Origin: Mesorhizobium shangrilense
Lineage (GTDB): Bacteria; Pseudomonadota; Alphaproteobacteria; Rhizobiales; Rhizobiaceae
NCBI RefSeq assembly: GCF_040537815.1
Contig: NZ_JBEWSZ010000001.1
Span: 1,302,001 to 1,366,000 of the forward strand
Direction: 5' to 3'
Length of the DNA stretch: 64,000 nt
Numbering within the stretch: position 1 is the first letter of the stretch; each line of letters starts with the position of its first letter. The position numbers and the translations under genes were made by a program. The notes beneath the pieces were generated by a model. The model saw nothing but the letters and a program-made list of their open reading frames with translations. It did no database searches and was not told where the DNA came from. Below, one piece after another: positions 28,320 to 37,161 of this stretch.

Positions 28320-29066
28320 TCATACCACTTTGGCAACGTCGGGCTCGAATCCTTCGAACGTCATCTGGTCGGCATATTTGAACGTCAGGTCGATCGCCGG
28401 CTGATCATGCACCGTCCAGGTGATCACCGGCATCTTGAGCTTTTCGCGAACGAAACTGACGAAGGCGTTCGGCAGGTCGCCGGCCGCGTAGGACGTAAAG
28501 GCAATGTCGTGCGCCAGCATGGCGAAATGCCCCTCGATCAAATGGTTGTCTTTGCCGTAGGCGGTCAACCCCGCGGGAATGCCAGGCGCGTGTTTGGGGA
28601 AATCGCGAAGCAGCCAGTGATCAAACGACATGATCGCCGCCTTGCCCTTGTAGCGCTTCAGCATCTTGCCGACGCGCGCCACGAGGCCGTCGTCGCGGCC
28701 AGGAATTCCCTTCAACTCGATGACCATCGGTACGCGGCCATCGACCAGATCTAGAGCTTCCTGCAGCGTCGGCACGTGATCCGATGTGCCGCCGACCTTG
28801 AGCGCGGTAAGCTCCGCCGCGGTCCGTTGCCAGACAAAGCCATCAACGCCGGTCAGCCTTCGCAAGTCGTCGTCGTGAATGATGACGGGAACGCCATCCG
28901 ACGAGAGATGCACGTCGCATTCGATGGCATAGCCACGCTCGGCTGCCGCGGCGAAGGCTGAAAGCGTGTTCTCCCAGCGCGTCTTGTTCATATCGTGAAA
29001 ACCGCGATGAGCGACGGGCCGGGCAATCAGCCAGGATAGATCTGTCATGGTCGTTCCCAGGCTCAT
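28320..29066 (-). CDS. Glycerophosphodiester phosphodiesterase
   Basis: A 248-residue TIM-barrel enzyme of the GDPD family that would release glycerol 3-phosphate from deacylated phospholipids. The active-site set is visible: H20-R21 (PVAHRGFHD), ENTLSAF, E49-x-D51-x-H53 (AIECDVHLSSDGVPVIIHD), and the metal-binding E of VIELKG. No signal peptide is seen, so it should be cytoplasmic. The ATG at 29066 overlaps the RidA stop (ATGA). ATG at 29048, with GGGAACG upstream, gives MTDLSWLIARP and is equally credible. G3P produced could feed PlsY or GlpD, both encoded here. Confidence 0.92.
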   Translation of the reverse strand: MSLGTTMTDLSWLIARPVAHRGFHDMNKTRWENTLSAFAAAAERGYAIECDVHLSSDGVPVIIHDDDLRRLTGVDGFVWQRTAAELTALKVGGTSDHVPTLQEALDLVDGRVPMVIELKGIPGRDDGLVARVGKMLKRYKGKAAIMSFDHWLLRDFPKHAPGIPAGLTAYGKDNHLIEGHFAMLAHDIAFTSYAAGDLPNAFVSFVREKLKMPVITWTVHDQPAIDLTFKYADQMTFEGFEPDVAKVV

Positions 29067-29527
29067 TCGATTTCGAAGATCGCTTCGATTTCCACTGCGG
29101 CATTAAGCGGCAGGGAGGCCGTGCCGACTGCGGAGCGTGCATGTTTGCCACACTCACCGAGTGCGGCCACGAGAAAATCGGAGGCACCGTTCGCAACCAG
29201 ATGCTGCTCGACAAAATCAGCGGTCGAAGCGACGAAAACGGTGATCTTGACCAGCCGACGAATCTTCTCGAGGTCGCCAAGCGCGGCCTTGGCCTGTGCC
29301 AATATGTTGATCGCGCAGTATTTTGCCGCTTCCTTGCCGGTTGCTGTGTCGACGTCGCGGCCGAGCAGGCCGGTGGCCTGGAGCTTGCCGTCCTTGAGCG
29401 GCAACTGCCCGGCGGTGAACAGCAGATTGCCGGTCTGGCAATAGGGCACGTAGTTAGCGGCAGGTGCCGCCGCGACGGGAAGCGTCACGCCCAGATCGCT
29501 TAGCCGCTTTTCGATTGTTTCGCTCAT
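29063..29527 (-). CDS. RidA family (YjgF/YER057c/UK114) protein
   Basis: A 154-residue member of the larger RidA subgroup (150+ residues rather than about 130). Family features are YCQTGNLLFTAGQLPLKDG, a middle LAQAKAALGDLEKIRRLVKI and the ending ARSAVGTASLPLNAAVEIE, which includes the arginine that contacts the carboxylate of the imine substrate in RidA. RidA enzymes hydrolyse reactive enamines and imines released by PLP-dependent dehydratases. Such enzymes are encoded elsewhere in this window (55173-56147), and sdaA makes the same kind of intermediate chemistry. It is coupled to the glycerophosphodiesterase by ATGA overlap and diverges from eipB with 139 bases between them. Confidence 0.92.
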   Translation of the reverse strand: MSETIEKRLSDLGVTLPVAAAPAANYVPYCQTGNLLFTAGQLPLKDGKLQATGLLGRDVDTATGKEAAKYCAINILAQAKAALGDLEKIRRLVKITVFVASTADFVEQHLVANGASDFLVAALGECGKHARSAVGTASLPLNAAVEIEAIFEIE

Positions 29528-29666
29528 GGTATTTCCCTATTGCTTGATCTCGCGGCTTTGGCCGGGGCCGAAATTGCTATTTTTGCCTCGCTTCCGCCAC
29601 GACTTTTTTTAAGCTGGACCATCTTTCCCCGCGGGCTGCCATCAGCCACGATGATCGGAGCACCTC

Positions 29667-30497
29667 ATGCGCGCAACGCGCCGCCTCGTATTCCCCGCCA
29701 TCCTGCTGTCGGCGGCTTTGTCGATGGGGCCCGCTTTCGCCGCACCGGCGCTGCAAGCGCATCGTGCCGTCTATGACCTTTCACTGAACAAGGCGTCCGA
29801 CCGCTCCGGCATCACTGGCATCACCGGGCGCATGGTCTATGAGTTCAATGGTTCGGCCTGTGAAGGCTATACGGTGAAATTTCGCTTCGTGACCCAGATC
29901 GTCACCAACGAAAACACAAGGTTGACCGATCAGCAGACGACCACTTTCGAGGATGCCGAAGGCAAGACCTTCTCATTCGTGACAAAGTCCTTTGTCGACC
30001 AGAACCTCGACAAGGAGGTCAGAGGCACCGCGACGAAGGATGCGAAAGGGCTGAAAGTCGACATCGACAAGCCCGAAAAGAGCAGCATGGAACTGGCCGC
30101 CACCCAGTTTCCGACCCAGCATCTGGTCGAACTGATCGGCAAGGCCGAGAAGGGCGAGAATTTTTACGAAACCAATTTGTTCGACGGTTCGGAGGATGCC
30201 AACAAGGTGATGACCACCACGGTCATCGTCGGCAAGAAGACCGAAGCCGACAAGACCGACCCGGAGGCGCCGGCTTTGGCGAAGCTTTCCACCGACAAAT
30301 ACTGGCCGGTGGACATCGCCTATTTCGATGATACCGCCAAGACTGGCGAAGAGGTGCCGGAATACCGGATCAGCTTCAAGCTGCATGAAAACGGCATCAC
30401 GCGCGATCTCGTCATGGACTACGGCGATTTCTCGATGACCGGCAAGCTGGTGAATCTATCGCTGTTCGATCAGACGAAGCCTTGCCCGGTGAAATAG
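29667..30497 (+). CDS. eipB: Cell envelope integrity protein EipB (DUF1849)
   Basis: A 276-residue periplasmic protein with a signal peptide (residues 1-26, AALSMGPAFAAPAL). The mature part has the DUF1849 beta-rich pattern: HRAVYDLSLNKASDRSGITG, C65 in GSACEGYTVKFRF, FPTQHLVELI and a C-terminal C273 in TKPCPVK. In Brucella EipB the two equivalent cysteines form a disulfide that closes a beta-spiral. Loss of EipB there sensitises cells to envelope stress. Length and cysteine placement agree. It diverges from ridA and is followed, 48 bases later, by a PlsC-like acyltransferase. Confidence 0.92.
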   Translation: MRATRRLVFPAILLSAALSMGPAFAAPALQAHRAVYDLSLNKASDRSGITGITGRMVYEFNGSACEGYTVKFRFVTQIVTNENTRLTDQQTTTFEDAEGKTFSFVTKSFVDQNLDKEVRGTATKDAKGLKVDIDKPEKSSMELAATQFPTQHLVELIGKAEKGENFYETNLFDGSEDANKVMTTTVIVGKKTEADKTDPEAPALAKLSTDKYWPVDIAYFDDTAKTGEEVPEYRISFKLHENGITRDLVMDYGDFSMTGKLVNLSLFDQTKPCPVK

Positions 30498-30545
30498 CTT
30501 CTCCATATCCAATCATCGTCTGATTAACCACGGCGCGGGCTTGCC

Positions 30546-31925
30546 GTGCTCCGTGACTTGAACACGCCGCAATTGGCTCTCACCTTTCCCTCCGTATCGC
30601 ACGTTGTGCGCGATCTCAGAGGGGGGAGCAGGTTGGGCAGGATCGATGTGTTCGTGGCGCCGCGACCCAATTCGGCGCTGATCAAGATCATGACAGTGGT
30701 CAACCGGATCGTCATGCTGCGCGGCGTTCCCGGGTTTCGCGACCTGTTGCCATTCAATCGCCTGGCCGGCTTGCGTGGCATTGCCAATGTCCGTCATTTC
30801 GATTTTCCCATTGGGGAACAGCGGCGACTGAAGGCCGCCTGCGGAGAAGGTAAGGCGACGTTCATCACGCCCAATCATCCCGAGTTCTTCACGGACTGGA
30901 TGATCGACAAGGAGGTTGTGTCGCGGGTCAGCCCGCTCACCGCGTCCTGGGCAACGAATGGCGTCGTCAACGGCCTTGGCCGGATGATGCAGAAATTCTG
31001 GTTGGCCAACAATCTGATCGCGCAGATACCCGGTAACAGCGGGGCGGCCAAGGAGTACTCCGTCGACTGGGCGATGAAAGGCCATGGCGTGCTGCTGCAC
31101 CCCGAAGGCGGCGTCGGCTGGCATGGCAATTTTGTCGCGCCATTGCTGCCGGGAGCGGTAGAGATGGGGCTGGACGCCCTGAAGCGCGGCCGTGAAAGCG
31201 ATCAGCATTTCAAGGCCTGGATTGCTCCCGTCGTCTGGAAGCTGACCTTCACAAAAGACGTTGGGTCTGCGTTGGCGCGAGAATGCAGCCATGTCGAGCG
31301 AAGCCTGAAAATCGAACGCATTGCCGCCGATACGCTGCCGGAGCGTATCCATCATATCTATACAACCCTGCTTTCGCGCGACGCGTCCGCGTACGGCGTC
31401 CCGTCTGATCAGCATGCCTCCTATGCGGAACGCCAGCACGACCTCGTGCTCGAATTGGGCCGCCGCCTTGGGCAGGAGATATCCGTCGATGCCAACTCCG
31501 TCGACTTCTCTGAATTGCTGCGTCGGTCGCGGCGCTGGCTGAAGGAAAACGCTGATGACGGTCAGAAGCGGGTTCGCAAGCTGATGGAAACGATCCAGCG
31601 GCTCCAGCGCGTCGGGCCGTGGGCATGGGCCAAGCCGCTGACCACGCAAGAGGAGGTGGCGGAGCATCTGAAACGTATCCGCAACGACTATTGCAAGGGC
31701 ACGCTTCGCGACACGCTCAACCATTTCGCGCCGCAGCCGGCTGGGCCGCGCTGTGCCCATATCCGGGTCCCCGAGCCCTTGGGATTGCATGCTTATGATG
31801 GCTCGATCGATGATGCTCTTGTTGAGTTGCGCCGACGGATGCAGGAAGCCGTAACAGGCATCGTGACCGAGCTTGAGGCTGCCGGAGGCTTCATTTCCTA
31901 TCCGAATCCCTTCTATCATCGTTAG
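30546..31925 (+). CDS. PlsC-like glycerol-phosphate acyltransferase homologue
   Basis: A 459-residue protein whose central part resembles the phospholipid/glycerol acyltransferase fold. TFITPNHPEFFTDW stands in for the NHx4D motif but has five residues between His and Asp. GVLLHPEGGVGWHGN corresponds to the FPEG motif, with His before PEG. The C-terminal 250 residues are helical and polar (RRLGQEISVDANSVDFSELL; RKLMETIQRLQRVGPWAWAK) and are not part of the standard fold. No clear membrane helix is present. The start is uncertain: GTG at 30546 is the first in-frame site. Lipid remodelling is plausible but the substrate cannot be read from the sequence. Confidence 0.7.
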   Translation: MLRDLNTPQLALTFPSVSHVVRDLRGGSRLGRIDVFVAPRPNSALIKIMTVVNRIVMLRGVPGFRDLLPFNRLAGLRGIANVRHFDFPIGEQRRLKAACGEGKATFITPNHPEFFTDWMIDKEVVSRVSPLTASWATNGVVNGLGRMMQKFWLANNLIAQIPGNSGAAKEYSVDWAMKGHGVLLHPEGGVGWHGNFVAPLLPGAVEMGLDALKRGRESDQHFKAWIAPVVWKLTFTKDVGSALARECSHVERSLKIERIAADTLPERIHHIYTTLLSRDASAYGVPSDQHASYAERQHDLVLELGRRLGQEISVDANSVDFSELLRRSRRWLKENADDGQKRVRKLMETIQRLQRVGPWAWAKPLTTQEEVAEHLKRIRNDYCKGTLRDTLNHFAPQPAGPRCAHIRVPEPLGLHAYDGSIDDALVELRRRMQEAVTGIVTELEAAGGFISYPNPFYHR

Positions 31926-31979
31926 TTCATACGACTGGCCACGGTTTCATCTGGCGAGACGGGGAGTGCGGCAAGCTTC

Positions 31980-32261
31980 ATGGCTGTCTATGTCGACGCG
32001 GCGATCTGGAAATGGGCCGGTCATCGCTGGTGTCACCTGATGGCCGACGAGACCGACGAGTTGCACCGCTTTGCCGGAGAGCTCGGCGTCAAGCGCTCGT
32101 CATATCAAGGGCCGCCGAAGACATCGGCGCCACACTATGACATAACCGGCTTCGAACGTGATCGCGCTGTGAGGCTTGGCGCGATCGAATGCAGCCGCGA
32201 GGAGATCGTCGAGATCTTCAGGCGGGTGAGGGTGCCCAACGGGAAGGGGAACCGGCCATGA
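31980..32261 (+). CDS. DUF4031 family small protein
   Basis: A 93-residue protein beginning [20 protein letters not shown], then [21 protein letters not shown] and an ending in which a histidine precedes [16 protein letters not shown]. This is the DUF4031 pattern, a small conserved domain of unknown function with Asp, His and Cys residues that could bind metal. The ATG at 31980 follows GGGGAGTG at a longish spacing. Its stop overlaps the start of a LysE-type exporter (ATGA), a coupling that may mean a shared task or only close packing. Confidence 0.82.
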   Translation: MAVYVDAAIWKWAGHRWCHLMADETDELHRFAGELGVKRSSYQGPPKTSAPHYDITGFERDRAVRLGAIECSREEIVEIFRRVRVPNGKGNRP

Positions 32262-32869
32262 CGCTGACCGCATTTCTGGCCTACTGCGCAGCGATCACCG
32301 TTGCCGCGGCCACACCTGGCCCGGCAATGTTCGCGGTCATTACCAATGGCGTTTCGCGCGGGTTCGTCAGGGCGTTCATGGCCGGAATTGGCGTCGCCGC
32401 CGGCGATGCGGTGCTGGTCACCCTGGCGCTGCTTGGACTGGTGGCGCTGGCCCAGACTTTCGAGTGGGTTTTTCACCTGTTGAAATATGCGGGCGCGGCC
32501 TATCTGGTTTTTCTCGGCGTCAGGATGTGGCGCGCCGCCGCCAGTCAATCGGCCGAATCGCAGACACCGCAGGCGAAATTGTCGCGATCGTTTTTCCTCG
32601 GCGCATCCATTGCGCTGGGCAACCCGAAGGCGATCCTGTTTCACGCCTCGATCATGCCGCTGATCCTGAACCTCAACACCCTGACCTTCGCCGACGGGCT
32701 GCTGGTGGTCGCCGTGGTGATCAGCGTCAATATCTTGACCATGAGCCTTTACGCCGCGCTTGCGGGTCGGGCTTCCAACTGGTTCAAGACGCCGAGGCGC
32801 ATGCGGCTGATGAACAGGTTCGCCGGCAGCGCCATGATCGGCACCGGAGCGCTGATTGCCGCACGCTAG
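32258..32869 (+). CDS. LysE/RhtB family amino-acid exporter
   Basis: A 203-residue inner-membrane protein with about six hydrophobic segments. Landmarks are [20 protein letters not shown] near the N-terminus (the GPxxxxV element), [35 protein letters not shown] and [20 protein letters not shown]. These are typical of the RhtB branch, which exports homoserine, threonine or related amino acids. The ATG overlaps the DUF4031 stop. The frame is open upstream to 32189, but that stretch is shadow coding of the DUF4031 gene. The substrate cannot be inferred. Confidence 0.9.
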   Translation: MTLTAFLAYCAAITVAAATPGPAMFAVITNGVSRGFVRAFMAGIGVAAGDAVLVTLALLGLVALAQTFEWVFHLLKYAGAAYLVFLGVRMWRAAASQSAESQTPQAKLSRSFFLGASIALGNPKAILFHASIMPLILNLNTLTFADGLLVVAVVISVNILTMSLYAALAGRASNWFKTPRRMRLMNRFAGSAMIGTGALIAAR

Positions 32870-32889
32870 GCGTTAAAGCGCCGCCCCGC

Positions 32890-32918
32890 TTGCGTTTGTC
32901 GGACTTCCCCTCTATATG
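32890..32918 (+). promoter_or_regulatory. Promoter of rpsB
   Basis: TTGCGT, a 17-base spacer and TATATG. A start near 32925 gives a leader of about 120 nt before rpsB. The spacing and context, 20 bases after the exporter stop, make this the natural rpsB-tsf promoter. Confidence 0.6.
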
Positions 32919-32933
32919 CGCGCTCATTCCACA

Positions 32934-33020
32934 CACGGACTTTGGTGTCTGCCCGGGAGAAATCCGGCTGAGACCTCCGGTGGCGTTCGAGGACTTCGTC
33001 CAAAAATGCCTGTGTCCGTG
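32934..33020 (+). promoter_or_regulatory. Structured 5' leader of rpsB (candidate autoregulatory RNA)
   Basis: CACGGAC (32934-32940) can pair with GTCCGTG (33014-33020), enclosing about 73 nt that contain GC-rich elements such as GCCCGGGAGAAATCCGG. The closing stem ends 25 bases before the rpsB ATG. Ribosomal protein S2 represses its own mRNA through a leader in several bacteria. Whether this is the alphaproteobacterial version cannot be decided without covariation. Confidence 0.4.
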
Positions 33021-33045
33021 GAGGCTAACCGGAAAGGAACTAAGA

Positions 33046-33828
33046 ATGGCTCTGCCTGATTTCAGTATGCGCCAGCTTTTGGAAGCTGGCATTCACTTCG
33101 GCCACCAGACTCACCGCTGGAACCCGAAGATGGCGCCTTACATCTACGGCGCTCGCAACAACATCCACATTATCGACCTCTCGCAGACGGTGCCTTTGCT
33201 GCACCAGGCGCTGAAGCAGGTTTCCGATACCGTCGCCAAGGGCGGCCGCGTGCTGTTCGTCGGCACCAAGCGCCAGGCTTCGGACATCGTTGCCGACGCT
33301 GCTCAGCGCTCGGCCCAGTATTATGTCAACTCGCGTTGGCTCGGCGGCATGCTGACCAACTGGAAGACGATCTCGAATTCGATCCAGCGTCTGCGCAAGC
33401 TCGACGAGATGCTGGCCGGTGAGGCGCAAGGGTTGACCAAGAAGGAACGCCTGAACCTCGACCGCGAGCGCGAGAAGCTCGACAAGGCGCTGGGCGGCAT
33501 CAAGGACATGGGCTCGACGCCGGACCTGATGTTTGTCATCGACACCAACAAGGAAGCGATCGCGATCCTCGAGGCCAAGCGTCTCGGCATTCCGGTCGTC
33601 GCCATCATCGATTCGAACTGCGATCCCGACAAGATCGACTTCCCGATCCCCGGCAATGACGACGCGGCTCGCGCCATTCAGCTGTACTGCGATCTGATCG
33701 CCAAGGCTGCGATTGACGGCATCGCCCGTCAGCAGGGTGCGCTCGGCGTCGATATCGGCGCTTCGGTCGAAGCTCCGGTGGAACCGGCGCTTGATCCGGC
33801 TCCGTCGACCGAGACCCCGCAGGCTTAA
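33046..33828 (+). CDS. rpsB: 30S ribosomal protein S2
   Basis: A 260-residue S2 protein. Landmarks are [82 protein letters not shown] and [20 protein letters not shown]. The tail is Pro and Ala rich ([19 protein letters not shown]), as often found in rhizobial S2. The ATG at 33046 is preceded by AAAGGAAC. The frame is open far upstream through the exporter gene and is not used. tsf follows 109 bases later, the usual rpsB-tsf order. Confidence 0.98.
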   Translation: MALPDFSMRQLLEAGIHFGHQTHRWNPKMAPYIYGARNNIHIIDLSQTVPLLHQALKQVSDTVAKGGRVLFVGTKRQASDIVADAAQRSAQYYVNSRWLGGMLTNWKTISNSIQRLRKLDEMLAGEAQGLTKKERLNLDREREKLDKALGGIKDMGSTPDLMFVIDTNKEAIAILEAKRLGIPVVAIIDSNCDPDKIDFPIPGNDDAARAIQLYCDLIAKAAIDGIARQQGALGVDIGASVEAPVEPALDPAPSTETPQA

Positions 33829-33833
33829 ACGGC

Positions 33834-33853
33834 GAGGGCCGGTCCCGGCCTTC
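33834..33853 (+). terminator. Hairpin between rpsB and tsf
   Basis: GAGGGCCGG and CCGGCCTTC can form a nine-pair stem with one G-U pair. The two-base centre would open to a larger loop. It is followed by a U-rich stretch (ATCTTTCTAATATTTT) rather than a clean T-run. This looks like a partial terminator that lowers tsf relative to rpsB, or an RNA-processing site. Confidence 0.4.
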
Positions 33854-33937
33854 ATCTTTCTAATATTTTGGCACGCTAAACGGACGCATCATCGAGATTC
33901 GATGGTGCGTCGGTGCATTTAAAACAAAGAGGCGACA

Positions 33938-34858
33938 ATGAGCATTTCGGCTGCACAGGTCAAAGAACTCCGCGACTTGACCGGCGCGGGCATGATGGAC
34001 TGCAAGGCGGCGTTGACCGAGACCAACGGCAACATGGAAGAGGCCGTCGACTGGCTGCGCAAGAAAGGCATTTCCAAAGCCGACAAGAAGGCCGGCCGCA
34101 CGGCTGCCGAAGGCCTGATCGGCGTCGACAATGGCGTGCGTGAGGCCGCTGTGGTCGAGGTCAACTCTGAGACCGACTTCGTTGCCCGCAACGCGGCTTT
34201 CCAGGAAATCGTCGCCAACGTTGCCAAGGTCGCGCTCGCCTATGGCACGACCGAGGCTGTCGCTGCCGCAAAGTACCCGGGTTCGGACAAGTCGGTTACC
34301 GACACCATCAAGGACGCTGTCGGGACCATTGGTGAGAACATGGGCTTCCGCCGCTCGGCCAAGCTGACCGTTCCTCACGGCGCGGTCGCTACCTATGTCC
34401 ACAACGCGGTTGCTGATGGTCTCGGCAAGCTCGGTGTGCTGGTGGCCATCGAAACTACCGGCAATGCGCAGGCTGCAAACGCCTTCGCTCGCCAGGTCGC
34501 CATGCATGTCGCCGCCACCAACCCGCTGGCGCTGACCGCGGAGCAGATCGATCCGGCAGCGGTCGAGCGCGAGAAGGCGATCTTCGCCGATCAGGCACGT
34601 CAGACCGGCAAGCCGGAAGCGATCATCGAGAAGATGGTCGAGGGCCGCTTGCGCAAGTTCTACGAGGAAGTCGTGCTCTTGAAGCAGGCCTTCGTGCTCA
34701 ATCCCGACATCACTGTCGAGCAGGCGCTGAAGGATGCCGAGAAGGAAATCGGCGCTCCGGCCAAGATCACCGCCTATCTACGCTTCGCGCTGGGCGAGGG
34801 CATCGAGAAGGAAGAGACCGATTTCGCGGCGGAAGTCGCGGCTGCGGTCAAGAAATAG
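33938..34858 (+). CDS. tsf: Translation elongation factor Ts
   Basis: A 306-residue nucleotide-exchange factor for EF-Tu. The N-terminal UBA-like domain has [20 protein letters not shown] and [11 protein letters not shown]. The core contains [20 protein letters not shown] (the EF-Tu-contacting TDFV) and [14 protein letters not shown], and the C-terminal part has [28 protein letters not shown] precedes the ATG. Length is typical. It ends 22 bases from the convergent LysR gene, and no obvious T-run hairpin lies between them. Confidence 0.98.
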   Translation: MSISAAQVKELRDLTGAGMMDCKAALTETNGNMEEAVDWLRKKGISKADKKAGRTAAEGLIGVDNGVREAAVVEVNSETDFVARNAAFQEIVANVAKVALAYGTTEAVAAAKYPGSDKSVTDTIKDAVGTIGENMGFRRSAKLTVPHGAVATYVHNAVADGLGKLGVLVAIETTGNAQAANAFARQVAMHVAATNPLALTAEQIDPAAVEREKAIFADQARQTGKPEAIIEKMVEGRLRKFYEEVVLLKQAFVLNPDITVEQALKDAEKEIGAPAKITAYLRFALGEGIEKEETDFAAEVAAAVKK

Positions 34859-34880
34859 CCCTGCAAAGGGGTTAGCCAGT

Positions 34881-35807
34881 TCAGGCAACACGGCCGGGCG
34901 TCCGCAAGGATGCCTGGCCGATTTCGTTTGCGGTGTCGATGAAAGCCCTGAGCTTGGGGGCCATGGCCGCCCGGCGCGGAAAGTAGAGAAACAATCCCGG
35001 TTCATCGATCGAAGCGTCACGCAGCACTTCGACCAGCCGCCCGGCTTCGATATCAGCCCGCACCAGCGGCTCGAACAGATAGGCTAGCCCGATGCCGGCC
35101 AGCGCCATCTCATGCGCCGAGAGCGGATCGGTGACGACGACGCTGCCACGCGCCTCGACGCTGACCTCCTTGCCCTGATCGGAAAGGTCCCAGCGGTAGA
35201 GCGCGCGCGATCGCAGCAGCCGATAACCTATGCAGTTGTGGCTGGACAGCTCAGCCAAGGTTCGCGGCTTGCCGTGGCGGTCGATATAGGCCGGGGAGGC
35301 GACAATGATCGTCCGGAATGATTGGGTGAGCCGCACCGTCACCATGTCCTCGGCGATCATCTCGCCCAGCCTTATGCCGGCGTCGAAGCCTTCGCCGACG
35401 ATATCGCTCAAGCGCTCGTCGGTCGCGATCTCGACGGTCACATCGGGATAGCGCTGCGCCATCGCCGCCAGGATGGGCATGAGCGCCAGAGGCAGTGCAA
35501 GGCGCGGCACGTTGAGCTTGAGCAGCCCGCTCGCTCTGCCTTTCACGGAGCGAATACGCTCGATCCTGTCAGTGATGTCTTCCAGTGCCGGTTCCGCCGC
35601 GGCCACCAGCGCTTCGCCGGCTTCAGTAAGCGCGACGCTGCGCGTGGTGCGGGCAAACAGCGGTTGGCCGATCCGCTCTTCCACAAGGCGCACGGCATGG
35701 GAGACGGCCGAAGGGCTCATGCCAAGTTCCGCCGCGGCCATCGCAAAGCCGCCGCGCCGTGCCACGGCGACGATAACAGGGAGATGGCCAAGCAGGTCGC
35801 GGTCCAT
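34881..35807 (-). CDS. LysR family transcriptional regulator
   Basis: A 308-residue LysR-type regulator. The N-terminal winged helix reads VAVARRGGFAMAAAELGMSP then SAVSHAVRLVEERIGQPLF and TTRSVALTEAGEAL. The effector domain follows from about residue 90 (SGLLKLNVPR, FDAGIRLGEMIAEDMV). It belongs to the DsdA/GcvA-like group that often controls a neighbouring oxidoreductase. It diverges from an aldo-keto reductase gene with 114 bases between. That gap contains TGCATGATATCGCA (35811-35824), an imperfect dyad right before the regulator start that could be part of its operator. Ligand unknown. Confidence 0.93.
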   Translation of the reverse strand: MDRDLLGHLPVIVAVARRGGFAMAAAELGMSPSAVSHAVRLVEERIGQPLFARTTRSVALTEAGEALVAAAEPALEDITDRIERIRSVKGRASGLLKLNVPRLALPLALMPILAAMAQRYPDVTVEIATDERLSDIVGEGFDAGIRLGEMIAEDMVTVRLTQSFRTIIVASPAYIDRHGKPRTLAELSSHNCIGYRLLRSRALYRWDLSDQGKEVSVEARGSVVVTDPLSAHEMALAGIGLAYLFEPLVRADIEAGRLVEVLRDASIDEPGLFLYFPRRAAMAPKLRAFIDTANEIGQASLRTPGRVA

Positions 35808-35921
35808 TCATGCATGATATCGCATAGCTCATTCAAATAATGCAATCTTATCAAGCAAAGTGAGCGGGAGCATCTAGACGCTGCACCAGAGCCATTCGGC
35901 GAAGCAGCAAGGAAGCGATCC

Positions 35922-37028
35922 ATGACCATGTCCCATTACACCCTCGGCAACAGCGGGCTGCGCGTCACCCGTCTGGCGCTCGGCACCATGACCTTCGGCA
36001 CCGAATGGGGCTGGGGCGCAGACAAGGAGACGGCGCGCGCCATGGTCGACACTTATGTCGAGGCAGGCGGCAATTTCTTCGATACAGCCGACGCCTACAC
36101 CGGCGGAACCTCCGAGACCTGGCTTGGCGAGTTCATCGCCGAACGCGGTCTGCGCGACAAGGCTGTGATCAGCACCAAGTTCAGCATGAATCTGGAGCAG
36201 GGCAATCCAAATGCCGGTGGCAACGGCCGCAAGAACATCATCCGCGCCGTCGAGAGCTCGCTGAAGCGTCTCGGCACCGACTATATCGATCTCTATATCC
36301 TGCACTGCTGGGACAGGCTGACTTCGCCGGAAGAGGTGATGCGTACGCTGGATGATCTGGTGCGCGCGGGAAAGATCCGGCATGTCGGCCTCTCCGACGT
36401 CCCGGCCTGGTATGCGAGCAGGGCGCAATCCACGGCTGAACAGCGCGGCTATGAACCGGTTTCGGCGCTGCAGCTCGAGTATTCGCTGGCGGAGCGCAAC
36501 ATCGAGCATGAATTCGTGCCGTTCGGCACGCGCTACGGCGCCGGCATCATGGTCTGGAGTCCTCTGGCCAGCGGGCTGCTCAGCGGGAAATACCGCTCCG
36601 ATACGATCAACAAGGCCGGCGGTCGGCTGGAGACGATGCGCGGCTCTGCCAATCCGGGCTTCCAGAAATTCACCGACCGCAACTGGGCAATCGTAGCCGA
36701 ACTGGAGAAAGTTGCCGGCGAGCTCGGTCACGGCATGGCGCAGGTCGCCTTGAACTGGGCGGCGACAAGGCCCGGTGTCGCGTCGGTGATCATCGGTGCG
36801 ACCAGGCTGGACCAGCTCAAGGACAATCTCGGCGCGCTGGATTTCGAGATACCGCAGGAGCTTCTGGCAAGGCTCGATGCGGTCAGCCGGCCGGTCACGC
36901 CGTTCCCCTATTCGTTCTTCGGCCCAGAGATCCAGGGCGGCCTCACCGGAGGCCAGGCTGTCGGCGACAAGCCTGCGGGCTACTTCCCGGACTTGCTCAT
37001 GGCAGGCGCTTTTGCCGGCGTGAGTTAA
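35922..37028 (+). CDS. Aldo/keto reductase
   Basis: A 368-residue NADPH-type oxidoreductase with the AKR (beta/alpha)8 barrel. The catalytic tetrad can be placed: Asp and Tyr in FDTADAYTGG, Lys in VISTKFS and His in LYILHCWDR. The cofactor end contains MVWSPLASGLLSGKY and VIIGATRLDQLKDNL. It resembles the YajO/IolS-type AKRs. AAGGAAG lies six bases before the ATG at 35922, and a second ATG follows at 35928. The divergent LysR gene is the probable regulator. A strong hairpin follows 26 bases after the stop. The physiological substrate is unknown. Confidence 0.93.
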   Translation: MTMSHYTLGNSGLRVTRLALGTMTFGTEWGWGADKETARAMVDTYVEAGGNFFDTADAYTGGTSETWLGEFIAERGLRDKAVISTKFSMNLEQGNPNAGGNGRKNIIRAVESSLKRLGTDYIDLYILHCWDRLTSPEEVMRTLDDLVRAGKIRHVGLSDVPAWYASRAQSTAEQRGYEPVSALQLEYSLAERNIEHEFVPFGTRYGAGIMVWSPLASGLLSGKYRSDTINKAGGRLETMRGSANPGFQKFTDRNWAIVAELEKVAGELGHGMAQVALNWAATRPGVASVIIGATRLDQLKDNLGALDFEIPQELLARLDAVSRPVTPFPYSFFGPEIQGGLTGGQAVGDKPAGYFPDLLMAGAFAGVS

Positions 37029-37053
37029 CAAAAGGCGAGAGAATTTCCCGCGT

Positions 37054-37079
37054 GGGCGCCGCGTGACATCGCGGCGCCC
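37054..37079 (+). terminator. Hairpin after the aldo/keto reductase gene
   Basis: A perfect 10-bp GC stem, GGGCGCCGCG and CGCGGCGCCC, with a six-base loop. The tail is TTCGTGT, so the T-run is weak. It separates the reductase from pyrH. Confidence 0.65.
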
Positions 37080-37161
37080 TTCGTGTATCGGAACCCTGTG
37101 TTTTGGGTGGCGCTCGCGCAAATGCCGGCCCGGATGCGTCACGCAAAACGATGAGGACCAG

